NCBI RefSeq assembly: GCF_013343715.1
Contig: NZ_JABUNR010000019.1
Span: forward strand, 1-64,000
From: Mesobacillus harenae
Lineage (GTDB): Bacteria > Bacillota > Bacilli > Bacillales > Cytobacillaceae
DNA length: 64,000 nt
Direction of reading: 5' to 3'
A program made the translations under genes and the position numbers. This document shows positions 44,423 through 52,281 of the stretch, one piece after another. The notes beneath the pieces are model-generated. The model saw only the letters and a list, made by a program, of their open reading frames with translations, ran no database searches and had not been told where the DNA came from. The stretch's first letter is position 1, and each line of letters begins with the position of its first letter.

Positions 44423-45194
44423 GATTAAATCCATTTTTATTTTGACTTTCTTCATTTTAAACGTTTATTTGGCCTATCAATTTTTTAATGTCAGGGATGC
44501 CGCAAAATATGAATATATTAAAGAGGCATCATTTGAAGAAAAGCTGAAAAACGATGATATTCAGTATAAAGATCTTCCAAAGGAACAGGAAAAGACTCAG
44601 TATATTAGTGTAAAGCCAAAACAATTCTTAGAAAGTGAGCTGCCTGAAAGAGAAGGTGAGCTTCAAACATTAAGAAATGGCGGGACTTTGCTTGAAGTAA
44701 TTTTTGAAAACCCGATAAAATTACCTTCGAAATTTGATCCTACCCAGTTTAGTGCGTATATCAAACAAAATATTGAAAATGGAGATCAATATACCTTCTG
44801 GGAGAAAAATGACGTTAATCGTACGATTACGTTCTATCAGCAATCTGAAGGCAGGACATTCTATCAAAATATATACGGGAAGCTAATTTTTACTTTTAAT
44901 GAAGATGGCGGGATTGTTTCTTACCAGCAGACATTTTTAGAAGTGAATGAACAGCTCGGGGAGAAACAGGAATTGCTATCAGCCCTTAGAGCAATTGAAA
45001 CACTCTACAATAGAGGATTACTGGAGCCGAAAAGTGAGATTACCAAAATTGAACTGGGTTACGCAACAATCGTTCAATTATCGGCGTCACAGCAAGTGCT
45101 AGCTCCAACTTGGAGATTCGTCATTAACGGCGAAGAAAATCTTTATGTGCATGCCTTTGAAGGACAAGTCATCCAATTTGGCGAAGAAATTTAA
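44409..45194 (+). CDS. walI: WalRK accessory membrane protein WalI (YycI)
   Basis: A 261-residue single-pass protein (membrane segment at about 8-24, SIFILTFFILNVYLAYQFF) with an extracellular YycH/YycI-like domain. With WalH it modulates WalK. The ATG follows GGGAGGG, and its start lies inside the end of walH, implying stoichiometric synthesis. Confidence 0.92.
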   Translation: MDWSRIKSIFILTFFILNVYLAYQFFNVRDAAKYEYIKEASFEEKLKNDDIQYKDLPKEQEKTQYISVKPKQFLESELPEREGELQTLRNGGTLLEVIFENPIKLPSKFDPTQFSAYIKQNIENGDQYTFWEKNDVNRTITFYQQSEGRTFYQNIYGKLIFTFNEDGGIVSYQQTFLEVNEQLGEKQELLSALRAIETLYNRGLLEPKSEITKIELGYATIVQLSASQQVLAPTWRFVINGEENLYVHAFEGQVIQFGEEI

Positions 45195-45212
45195 TAAGTG
45201 GAGTGAAGCTAT

Positions 45213-46007
45213 ATGTCATTGCAGTTTAGTGTTCTCGCCAGCGGGAGTACTGGCAATGCAGTCTACGTTGAAACCGGGGAACATTCCTTTTTAATAGACG
45301 CTGGTTTAAGCGGGAAGCAGATGGAAGCATTATTTGAACAAATTGGCAGGGACATCAAAAAGTTATCTGGAATTTTAGTAACCCATGAGCACAGCGATCA
45401 CATCAAAGGTCTTGGGGTCCTAGCAAGAAGATACAAGGTTCCGATTTTTGCTAACGATAAGACGTGGCAGGCAATGGACAAACTGGTAGGAGAAATCCCC
45501 ATGGAGCAAAAATTCACTTTTGGAATGGAAACCGTGAAAAGTTTTGGTTCACTTGATATCGAATCATTTGGGGTTTCACACGATGCAGCAGAGCCTATGT
45601 TTTATGTTTTTCATCATGAAGGAAAGAAACTTGCTTTGATGACCGATACAGGCTATGTAAGTGATAGGATGAAAGGAATCATCTCTAATGCGAATGTATT
45701 TGTATTTGAAAGCAATCATGACGTCCAAATGCTGAGAATGTGCCGATACCCATGGAATATAAAACGCCGTATTTTAAGCGATGTTGGACATGTTTCTAAT
45801 GAGGACGCCGCAATCGCAATGAGCGAAGTAATTGGAGATCAATCTAAACGCATCTATCTTGCTCATCTAAGCCTTGATAACAACATGAAGGACTTAGCCA
45901 AAATGTCGGTTGCACAGACCCTTGAAAGTCGAGGAGTGGCCGTAGGCGAGCAAATCAGCCTCTATGATACGGATCCAAAAAGGCCCACCCCATTAACAGC
46001 CGTATAA
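45213..46007 (+). CDS. walJ: metallo-beta-lactamase fold protein WalJ (YycJ)
   Basis: A 264-residue MBL-fold hydrolase with THEHSDHIKG as the di-metal motif, DTGYVSD and the distal SDVGHVSNEDA. YycJ-type proteins are 5' to 3' DNA exonucleases in bacilli and affect wall and repair phenotypes. It lies 18 bases after walI and ends the operon at a terminator. Confidence 0.94.
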   Translation: MSLQFSVLASGSTGNAVYVETGEHSFLIDAGLSGKQMEALFEQIGRDIKKLSGILVTHEHSDHIKGLGVLARRYKVPIFANDKTWQAMDKLVGEIPMEQKFTFGMETVKSFGSLDIESFGVSHDAAEPMFYVFHHEGKKLALMTDTGYVSDRMKGIISNANVFVFESNHDVQMLRMCRYPWNIKRRILSDVGHVSNEDAAIAMSEVIGDQSKRIYLAHLSLDNNMKDLAKMSVAQTLESRGVAVGEQISLYDTDPKRPTPLTAV

Positions 46008-46020
46008 AAGAAGAATCCTA

Positions 46021-46062
46021 GGAATGAACAGCAGATAATTTCAGCTTTTCATTCCTTTTTCT
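46021..46062 (+). terminator. walJ terminator
   Basis: GGAATGAA (46021-46028) and TTCATTCC (46048-46055) with TTTTTCT after; the loop is 19 bases. Confidence 0.7.
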
Positions 46063-46077
46063 AAGTATAAGTATTTG

Positions 46078-46300
46078 GACGTTGAGTACTGCCCAGCGCC
46101 TGGCGACTAGTATACGGCGTTAAACAGGCGCTTACGCTTTTGTTTATCGTCCAGCTCCAGCGCCTAGCGACTAGTATACTTCGCTCACCTCCCTATGATA
46201 AGTCAACATCGAATCGCCTCCGCTCTTCGTGTTTCCTTTATCTCAGTCGGTGTGCTCCAGTCTATACGTCGCTAAACAGGCGCTTACGCTTTTGTTTATT
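46078..46300 (+). repeat. two partial copies of repeat family A
   Basis: The phrases CAGCGCCTGGCGACTAGTATAC and CAGCGCCTAGCGACTAGTATAC (split here: CAGCGCC, then GCGACTAGTATAC) occur at 46092 and 46158, and both copies end with AAACAGGCGCTTACGCTTTTG (46127 and 46273). The middle GAAGTC hairpin is absent. Confidence 0.7.
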
Positions 46301-46428
46301 TGTGACCAAAAAAGCAATTTATGCAATTCAGTGAATTTTATTTAGAATTACACAACAAACGGAGTATAATATTTATGAAATAGGGAAAATATCTCATAGC
46401 AATTGTTTTGGAGAAAGGATTGGTGAAC

Positions 46429-47676
46429 TTGGGATATTACGATCAGGATGATCAAAACCGGTATAAGCCCTCAAAGGGCAAAAAGTCAGGTATCTTTTTT
46501 TCCAGTCTTGCAGGTGCTATTATTGGTGCACTTTTAATCATCATTTCAGTGCCTGCTCTATCTGAGTATGGTCTTCTTCCATATCAGGTCGAGCCTGCAA
46601 ATAACCAAGGGACAGACCAAACTGAAAATGATTCGGCCCAGGAAGAAGAAGGAACTAATGAAGCGGTGGAAGCATCAAGAAATGTTTCCTTGAGCGTTTT
46701 TTCAGAAATTACTCAAGCAGTTGATAAAACAGGAGAAGCCGTTGTAGGGATAACCAATATTCAAAGCGCAGGAAGCTTTTGGTCAGAAAATCCAGGTGAA
46801 GCTGGGACCGGATCTGGTGTCATCTATGAAAGACAAGGTGACAAAGCCTATGTTGTTACTAACCACCACGTTGTTGACGGTGCAGAAGAGATTGAGGTAA
46901 GCCTTAGTGATGGCACAAAGATTCCTGCTGAACTGCTTGGCAGTGATATTTGGACCGACCTTGCCGTTCTGGAAATCCCCGCTGAACATGTTAAAATAAC
47001 GGCTGAATTTGGGAACTCAGATAATCTGAAACCAGGGGAGCCCGTAATTGCGATTGGGAATCCATTAGGTCTCACTTTTTCAGGATCAGTTACGCAGGGT
47101 ATTATCTCGGGGGTAGAGCGTGCGATTCCAGTTGATATTAATCAGGACGGGATTGCGGATTGGCAGGCAGAGGTTCTTCAGACAGATGCTGCCATTAACC
47201 CTGGAAACAGCGGTGGAGCATTAATCAATATTGATGGAAAAGTTATCGGAATAAACTCTATGAAAATTGCCCAGCAGGCGGTTGAGGGGATCGGTCTTTC
47301 CATTCCCATTAACTACGCTCGTCCGATTATCGAGGATCTGCAACAGTTTGGCGAAGTTAAACGTCCGTATATGGGTGTCGATTTAAGAGCCGTAAATGAA
47401 ATTCCGGGGCACTACCAGCAAGAGCTTAATCTTCCAGAAGATATAAATTACGGGGTCATTCTCCGTCAGGTACAGCCGGATTCTCCTGCTGAACGTGCAG
47501 GTTTGCAAGAGATGGATGTTATTGTAGAGATGGATGGAGATACGATAAAAGATGTTATCGACCTTCGTAAACATTTATATAATAAAAAGAAGATTGGTGA
47601 AGAGTTGAGTATTAAATTTTATCGAAATGGCACAATAGAAGAAACAACCATGACCCTCGGGGGAGAAACATTATAA
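46429..47676 (+). CDS. htrC: membrane-anchored serine protease HtrC (YycK), HtrA family
   Basis: A DegP/HtrA quality-control protease of about 415 residues with a cytosolic N-terminus, one membrane anchor (IFFSSLAGAIIGALLIIISVP), an acidic linker, a trypsin-like domain with His in VTNHHVV, Asp in TDLAVLEI and Ser in NPGNSGGAL, and a C-terminal PDZ domain (SPAERAGLQEMDVIVEMDG). I choose TTG at 46429 (product MGYYDQDD), nine bases after AAAGGA; in-frame GTG 46423 and TTG 46408 are alternatives. It follows walJ as in B. subtilis. Confidence 0.93.
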   Translation: MGYYDQDDQNRYKPSKGKKSGIFFSSLAGAIIGALLIIISVPALSEYGLLPYQVEPANNQGTDQTENDSAQEEEGTNEAVEASRNVSLSVFSEITQAVDKTGEAVVGITNIQSAGSFWSENPGEAGTGSGVIYERQGDKAYVVTNHHVVDGAEEIEVSLSDGTKIPAELLGSDIWTDLAVLEIPAEHVKITAEFGNSDNLKPGEPVIAIGNPLGLTFSGSVTQGIISGVERAIPVDINQDGIADWQAEVLQTDAAINPGNSGGALINIDGKVIGINSMKIAQQAVEGIGLSIPINYARPIIEDLQQFGEVKRPYMGVDLRAVNEIPGHYQQELNLPEDINYGVILRQVQPDSPAERAGLQEMDVIVEMDGDTIKDVIDLRKHLYNKKKIGEELSIKFYRNGTIEETTMTLGGETL

Positions 47677-47696
47677 TTCACAATAGTGGATAACCT

Positions 47697-47733
47697 AAAA
47701 GCAGAAAGCTGATCAAGCTTTTCTGCTTTTTAT
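47697..47733 (+). terminator. htrC terminator
   Basis: AAAAGCAGAAAGCT and AGCTTTTCTGCTTTT pair across GATCA, then TATTTT. Confidence 0.9.
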
Positions 47734-47785
47734 TTTAATGATAAGATGGGTTGTGGATAAATGTTAGCGAAGGGAGCTTGTAAAC

Positions 47786-47947
47786 GTGATTTATTCTTGT
47801 GATGAACATATTGATTTAGCCCTTGATATAGCGGTTGATGAGTTTGAAATAGCACCAAAATTAACAAAAATACCAGACGGAGAAACGCCGGAACATACCT
47901 GTGGATATTGTGAAAATCCTGCAATATATATTGTGGCGAACGAATGA
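47786..47947 (+). CDS. CxxH/CxxC miniprotein
   Basis: A 53-residue acidic protein with a CxxH pair (Cys5-His8, SCDEHID) and a CxxC pair (Cys39-Cys42, HTCGYCENPA), fitting the small CxxH/CxxC family found next to rlmH in bacilli. The ligand set suggests zinc binding; function is unknown. The start is GTG, nine bases after AAGGGAG. DnaA boxes lie inside its 3' part and immediately downstream, an unusual load on so short a gene. Confidence 0.85.
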   Translation: MIYSCDEHIDLALDIAVDEFEIAPKLTKIPDGETPEHTCGYCENPAIYIVANE

Positions 47948-48037
47948 TCTCATACAACATGTGGATATCGGTGTGAATATGTGGATAACTATTGTGGATA
48001 ACTTGTTTGTAAACTGTTTGTAAAGTGGGGACGGCCT

Positions 48038-48517
48038 GTGAATATCTCAATTGTAACGGTAGGAAAACTAAAAGAAAAATATTTAAAACAAGGTATTGAG
48101 GAATATTTAAAACGGCTGGGCAGCTATGCGAAGGTGGATATAATTGAAGTTTCAGATGAAAAAGCTCCTGAGGAACTAAGTGAAGTTGAAATGGGCCAGG
48201 TGAAACAAAAAGAAGGCGAGCGCCTGCTTGCAAAAATCAGCCCTGATACATACGTGATTGCACTGGCCATAAATGGAAAATTAAAATCATCAGAAGAACT
48301 GGCAGATGGTTTAGATAAACTAGCTACATACGGAAAGAGCAAAATTGCCTTTGTGATTGGCGGTTCACTAGGCCTTAGTGATGAAATTCTCCGAAGATCA
48401 GACGAGCAGCTCAGCTTTTCTAAAATGACCTTTCCTCATCAGCTAATGAGGCTCATTCTGGTAGAGCAAATTTATAGAGCATTTAGGATCAATAGGGGTG
48501 AACCGTATCATAAGTAA
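48038..48517 (+). CDS. rlmH: 23S rRNA (pseudouridine1915-N3)-methyltransferase RlmH
   Basis: RlmH methylates pseudouridine 1915 in helix 69 of 23S rRNA. The 159 residues show the SPOUT knot with IGGSLGLSDEILRRSD and the C-terminal FSKMTFPHQLMRLILVEQIYRAFRI typical of the family. The start is GTG. It marks the end of conserved origin-region gene order in this window. Confidence 0.97.
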   Translation: MNISIVTVGKLKEKYLKQGIEEYLKRLGSYAKVDIIEVSDEKAPEELSEVEMGQVKQKEGERLLAKISPDTYVIALAINGKLKSSEELADGLDKLATYGKSKIAFVIGGSLGLSDEILRRSDEQLSFSKMTFPHQLMRLILVEQIYRAFRINRGEPYHK

Positions 48518-49042
48518 GTTTTAGTCCAATGCCTCTCCTTAGGGTTGGGGAGGCAGATTATAATTAGTTTTCTTAACGGGAATATAAATGATAAGAACAA
48601 CAGCATTCTAGATATAATAAAAATAGATTTAGATAAATCTAAGAACTATTAAACCCCTCAAATTCTTCTTCTATATTAACTCTCATCAAGTCTTGGTTTG
48701 CCTTGGAATTTCTCCAATTTAAGACACATTAAACTTCTTTTTACCACTCATTAATTTAAAAAAGTCTTTCCAAAGTTCAAACGGATAAACAAAGGAGATG
48801 ATTCATTCAGTTTCTGTAGTTAGTCCATCTGTTTAAATGAATTTTTAGTATATTGAGAGTCATGTAAAAGGCAGGCACTGCTAATGGATAGGAGAAGGGA
48901 TGCTATGGGATTTGATTAGGAGTACCAGTGGCAAGATGGTTAGACAAGTAAATTTCTTAACTAGTCGTTAAAAAAGATGCTGATTCCCGTGAGAGTTCGC
49001 TTTTATCGGTTGGGGGGATCGGGTTAAGCAATTAGATCTGAT

Positions 49043-49233
49043 AAATAGGCGGAAAAATTACCCTTAATTGGTTAATAGCTCTGATGATAGGATTAAATAG
49101 ACGGAGAAATTTCCCTTATTTGACTCGAATAACGTAAAAATAGGTAATTTACTTTATATAGGCGGAAAAACTCCCCCTATTTACCCCAACATGAGCTCGA
49201 TTTTACATTTAACGGAACAATCTCCTCTTATTT
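49043..49233. repeat. cluster of short palindromic repeats (family C)
   Basis: Units of about 27 bases: 49043-49069, 49095-49121, 49157-49183 and 49210-49233, with a degenerate one near 49137-49156. The best unit, 49095-49121, reads AAATAGACGG, then AGAAATTT, then CCCTTATTT. Each is an imperfect hairpin of the form AAATAnGCGGA..TCCCCTTATTT. Confidence 0.75.
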
Positions 49234-49310
49234 TTCTACCGCTGGTTACTTAGTTAAGCACGCACACGAATTCTTTTTTAAACCCAAGGGAGCTAATTAA
49301 GTTTTATTAT

Positions 49311-49344
49311 AAACAAACCCTGATAAGTGTTTTCAGGGTTTGTA
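49311..49344 (-). terminator. terminator of the truncated SDR gene
   Basis: ACAAACCCTGA and TCAGGGTTTGT pair across a 9-base loop; on the minus strand TTATAAT follows. Confidence 0.75.
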
Positions 49345-49359
49345 TTATAACATCATTAT

Positions 49360-49716
49360 TTAGTATGAAGTCCAGCCTGCGTCAGCTGCGATTACTTGTC
49401 CATTTATGAAACTTGACTCCTCAGAACCTAAGAAAACAGCAAGTTGAGCAATTTCATCTGGCTTACCTACTCGTGGCATTGTACTGCTGCCAGTCATTTG
49501 GCGGCCATATCCAAATTCTGACACATCTGTCATAGAGGCTCCGATGTTAGTCTCAACACCACCGGGGGCAATACCGTTACAACGGATACCTGATAGAGCA
49601 TACATATATGCAGTATTTTTTGTTAGTCCAGTTACAGCGTGTTTAGAGGCTGTATACGCAGCATCTGCACGTCCCCCCGTATGCCGCCTGCTGAAAGTAA
49701 ATGAGCTTTTAAACAA
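49360..49716 (-). pseudogene. truncated short-chain dehydrogenase (SDR), C-terminal half
   Basis: The reading frame shows only the SDR second half: catalytic Tyr and Lys in AAYTASKHAVTG, then SGIRCNGIAPGGVETNI, PDEIAQLAVFLGSEES and the end AADAGWTSY. The Rossmann nucleotide-binding part (about 140 residues with TGxxxGIG and NNAG) is missing; upstream DNA from 49690 on is unrelated. The visible frame starts in unrelated sequence and has no good ribosome site. The 3' end with its terminator is intact, so the 5' half was lost by deletion or rearrangement. Confidence 0.88.
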
Positions 49717-50157
49717 AGGTAAAGTAAAAGATAATCCACTTTGCTAGTTGTTCCTGTATTTATCGATTACACTGATATAGTAAAATAAAGTAGGTATATG
49801 CGAAAGACGAAGAAAGAAAAGAGTCAAAAAATTGCGAATTCCAAAAGCTAGCTAAAAGTATAAACATTCTGAGGTTTATTAATAAAGATAAAGGCCTTAA
49901 CCTTATTAAAACCCTCGTTTCCGTGTACTAGTTTGACCTTTTGGACGGACTTCTCACTTTTACCAGCTTTAATAAGTTTAAAATTATCAGATAAAAGTAG
50001 ATATTTTAACCTATTAATAATTATAATAGAATATGTATGGTTATAATTATTAATTAGACAGAAAAGAAGTGTTCCTTGGTCGCGCCATGCTTTTTGTACA
50101 CCTCAGGCAGGAGCGCCTATATCTTTCTGCAAATTTTACAATATAAGGGTGGTAAAA
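49717..50157. other. SDR fragment-mqo spacer
   Basis: A 441-base AT-rich gap. It must contain the mqo promoter, but I see no convincing match, no gene and no repeat from the other families. Confidence 0.5.
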
Positions 50158-51654
50158 ATGAGCAACAAAGAGACTAAAACAGACGTTATCTTAATTGGTG
50201 CCGGAGTCATGAGCGCGACTTTGGGATCATTACTTAAAGAATTAGCTCCGGACTGTGAAATTACAGTGTTTGAGAAACTCGAAAATGCAGGTGAGGAAAG
50301 CTCTAACGAATGGAATAACGCTGGAACAGGGCATGCGGCATTGTGTGAGCTTAACTACACAGAAGAAAAACCAGACGGATCTATAGATATTAGTAAGGCT
50401 ATTAAAATTAATGAACAGTTTCAGCTTTCAATGCAATTTTGGTCTTATCTTGTAAACAGTAACCTCATACGCAATCCACAGGATTTTATCATGCCGTTGC
50501 CACATATGAGTATGGTACAGGGTGAAGAGAATGTAACGTATTTAAAGAAGCGTTTTGAAGCGATGTCAAAAAATCCTTTGTTTCAAGGGATGCAATTTTC
50601 AGACGACCCTGAGAAACTGATCGATTGGATTCCGCTTATTATACAAGATCGTCCATCAAACGAACCGATAGCAGCAACAAAAATCGATTCTGGTACAGAT
50701 GTTAACTTTGGTGCACTAACCCGTATACTGTTTGATCACTTAAAGAGTAAAAATGTAGATATCAAATACAAACACTGCGTTGATAACATTAAACGCACTA
50801 GCGACGGCTCGTGGGAATTAAAAGTAAGAAATGAAAGCGGTGACGTCGAACGCCATACTGCAAAATTCATCTTTATCGGAGGCGGGGGAGGAAGTTTGCA
50901 TTTACTGCAAAAATCCGGAATTCCCGAAGGAAAGCATATTGGAGGCTTCCCAGTAAGCGGATTATTTATGGTTTGTAATAATCCGGATGTTGTAGCGCAG
51001 CACCATGCAAAAGTATATGGAAAAGCTAAGGTTGGAGCTCCTCCAATGTCTGTTCCGCATCTTGATACAAGGTTTATCGACAATAAAAAGTCGTTATTAT
51101 TTGGGCCGTTTGCAGGCTTCTCACCCAAATTTTTAAAGACAGGTTCAATGTTTGATCTTGTAACTTCGGTTAAACCGAATAATCTCGTAACTATGTTGTC
51201 AGCTGGTGCAAAAAACATGCCATTGACAAAATACCTGATCGAACAAGTTATGTTATCGAAAGAAAAACGCATGGAAGAGTTACGAGAGTTTATCCCGAAC
51301 GCTAAAAGTGAGGATTGGGATTTAGTAGAAGCAGGCCAACGTGTTCAAGTTATCAAAGATACAGACGCTGGCAAGGGTACACTGCAATTTGGTACAGAAG
51401 TTATATGCGCCTCTGATGGCTCAATTGCAGCCTTACTAGGTGCTTCTCCAGGTGCCTCAACTGCTGTTCACGTCATGCTCGAAGTAATTAATAAATGTTT
51501 CCCGCAGCATATGAAAGAGTGGGAACCGAAGATAAAAGAAATGATTCCTTCTTATGGCAAGTCTCTAATGGAAAATCCAAAATTACTGCGCGAAGTTCAC
51601 ACTTCAACAGCTGAAACGCTTGGTCTAAGCAAAAAAGAGCGCGTTTATAATTAA
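50158..51654 (+). CDS. mqo: malate:quinone oxidoreductase
   Basis: Mqo oxidises malate to oxaloacetate at the membrane and passes electrons to quinone, bypassing NAD-dependent malate dehydrogenase. The 498 residues have the FAD-binding LIGAGVMSATLG, the family block SSNEWNNAGTGHAALCELNYT, the FIGGGGGSLHLLQ and the C-terminal ALLGASPGASTAVHVMLE. It is a peripheral membrane flavoprotein without a signal peptide. The ATG at 50158 follows AAGGGTGG by six bases; a GTG inside that site is rejected. It is probably monocistronic. Confidence 0.96.
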   Translation: MSNKETKTDVILIGAGVMSATLGSLLKELAPDCEITVFEKLENAGEESSNEWNNAGTGHAALCELNYTEEKPDGSIDISKAIKINEQFQLSMQFWSYLVNSNLIRNPQDFIMPLPHMSMVQGEENVTYLKKRFEAMSKNPLFQGMQFSDDPEKLIDWIPLIIQDRPSNEPIAATKIDSGTDVNFGALTRILFDHLKSKNVDIKYKHCVDNIKRTSDGSWELKVRNESGDVERHTAKFIFIGGGGGSLHLLQKSGIPEGKHIGGFPVSGLFMVCNNPDVVAQHHAKVYGKAKVGAPPMSVPHLDTRFIDNKKSLLFGPFAGFSPKFLKTGSMFDLVTSVKPNNLVTMLSAGAKNMPLTKYLIEQVMLSKEKRMEELREFIPNAKSEDWDLVEAGQRVQVIKDTDAGKGTLQFGTEVICASDGSIAALLGASPGASTAVHVMLEVINKCFPQHMKEWEPKIKEMIPSYGKSLMENPKLLREVHTSTAETLGLSKKERVYN

Positions 51655-51966
51655 TTATCGGATATAGATGCGAGAAGATATATAAAGTCGAACAACTTAA
51701 TCTCGACAGAGCTGTTTCACGTATATAGCTCTCGAAAGGACACAGTGCTTGGTAACGACGTTGCTGCAAGAATGCGTGTGTTTGTCGAGCGGAGCTTCTC
51801 GGGCTGTTCCACGGGCATTCTCCGCTGTTCTGCAGCATTCGTGCTGATGAAGGTCTCGATTAGCTTATCCCTAGGCAGAAGGCATTTTTCGATGAGTCTA
51901 GCGATTTTATCTCCTGTTTATTTATAAAAATTAACAATCAATTTAATTAGCGAAAAATAACACTTG

Positions 51967-52000
51967 AACCTTTGATCCTCATAGATCGAAGGTTTCTTTT
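51967..52000 (+). terminator. terminator downstream of mqo
   Basis: AACCTTTGATC and GATCGAAGGTT pair (10 plus one G-T) around CTCATA, then TCTTTT. It is about 310 bases after mqo. Confidence 0.8.
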
Positions 52001-52192
52001 ATGGTTCACAGTTGTAGCTAGGAGAACGACTGGAACAATCTTATTGCTAGTCGAATCGGGTAGGAAAGGAGTCTGAATCTAGCTTAATCGATAGGAGCCT
52101 GAATCTAAAAAAGAGGACTTATGTTGTAGTGTGAGGAGCAACTAGGTTTATAGCTGCACTTGCCTGGGCGCATACCTAGCTTTAGAAAACAA

Positions 52193-52270
52193 AAAAAGCC
52201 GCTATACTACCGGTAAGATAGCATAACGACTTTATTAAGAGTTAAGTATGGCTAATAACGGCCATACTCA
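52193..52270 (-). terminator. two hairpins after ahpF
   Basis: On the minus strand, AGTATGGC and GCCATACT (52246-52269) form the first hairpin after the stop. A second, GCTATCTTACC with GGTAGTATAGC (52200-52221), is followed by GGCTTTTTTTG and is the better terminator. Confidence 0.75.
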
Positions 52271-52281
52271 TTGTCCAATCA

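Larger units (their letters stand above)
46008..46428 (+). other. walJ-htrC spacer with repeats
   Basis: Holds the walJ terminator, two partial copies of repeat family A in series (46078-46300) and the htrC promoter region. Short open frames here follow the repeats and are not supported as genes. Confidence 0.75.
47685..48001. other. DnaA-box cluster upstream of rlmH
   Basis: Perfect boxes TGTGGATAA at 47752-47760, 47980-47988 and 47993-48001; one-mismatch boxes at 47685-47693 (AGTGGATAA), 47900-47908 and 47960-47968 (TGTGGATAT). All face the same way. B. subtilis has an oriC-proximal DnaA-box cluster at yydA, its rlmH gene. Confidence 0.8.
48518..49359. other. rlmH-SDR spacer
   Basis: An 842-base gap with no supportable gene. 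A hairpin GCCTCTCC/GGGGAGGC (48536-48553) may end rlmH. Five related short palindromes occupy 49043-49233, and the SDR-fragment terminator lies at 49311-49344. Confidence 0.75.
51655..52281. other. mqo-ahpF spacer
   Basis: A 627-base convergent gap. 51740-51870 is clearly richer in GC than its surroundings and has partial self-complementarity (GCGGAG at 51787 with CTCCGC at 51820). A terminator lies at 51967-52000. At 52070-52108 the phrase AGGAGTCTGAATCTA recurs as AGGAGCCTGAATCTA. Two hairpins for ahpF follow. No gene is supportable. Confidence 0.65.

Noticed and set aside
46140..46334. 64-codon frame upstream of htrC
   Set aside because: It lies entirely in repeat family A fragments and lacks a ribosome site.
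51714..51729. Fourth parS (TGTTTCACGT)
   Set aside because: Only the left half matches; the right half reads ATATAG instead of GAAACA.
51745..51927. 60-codon frame in the mqo-ahpF gap
   Set aside because: No homology recognised; it overlaps an equally long antisense frame in a structured GC-rich stretch.
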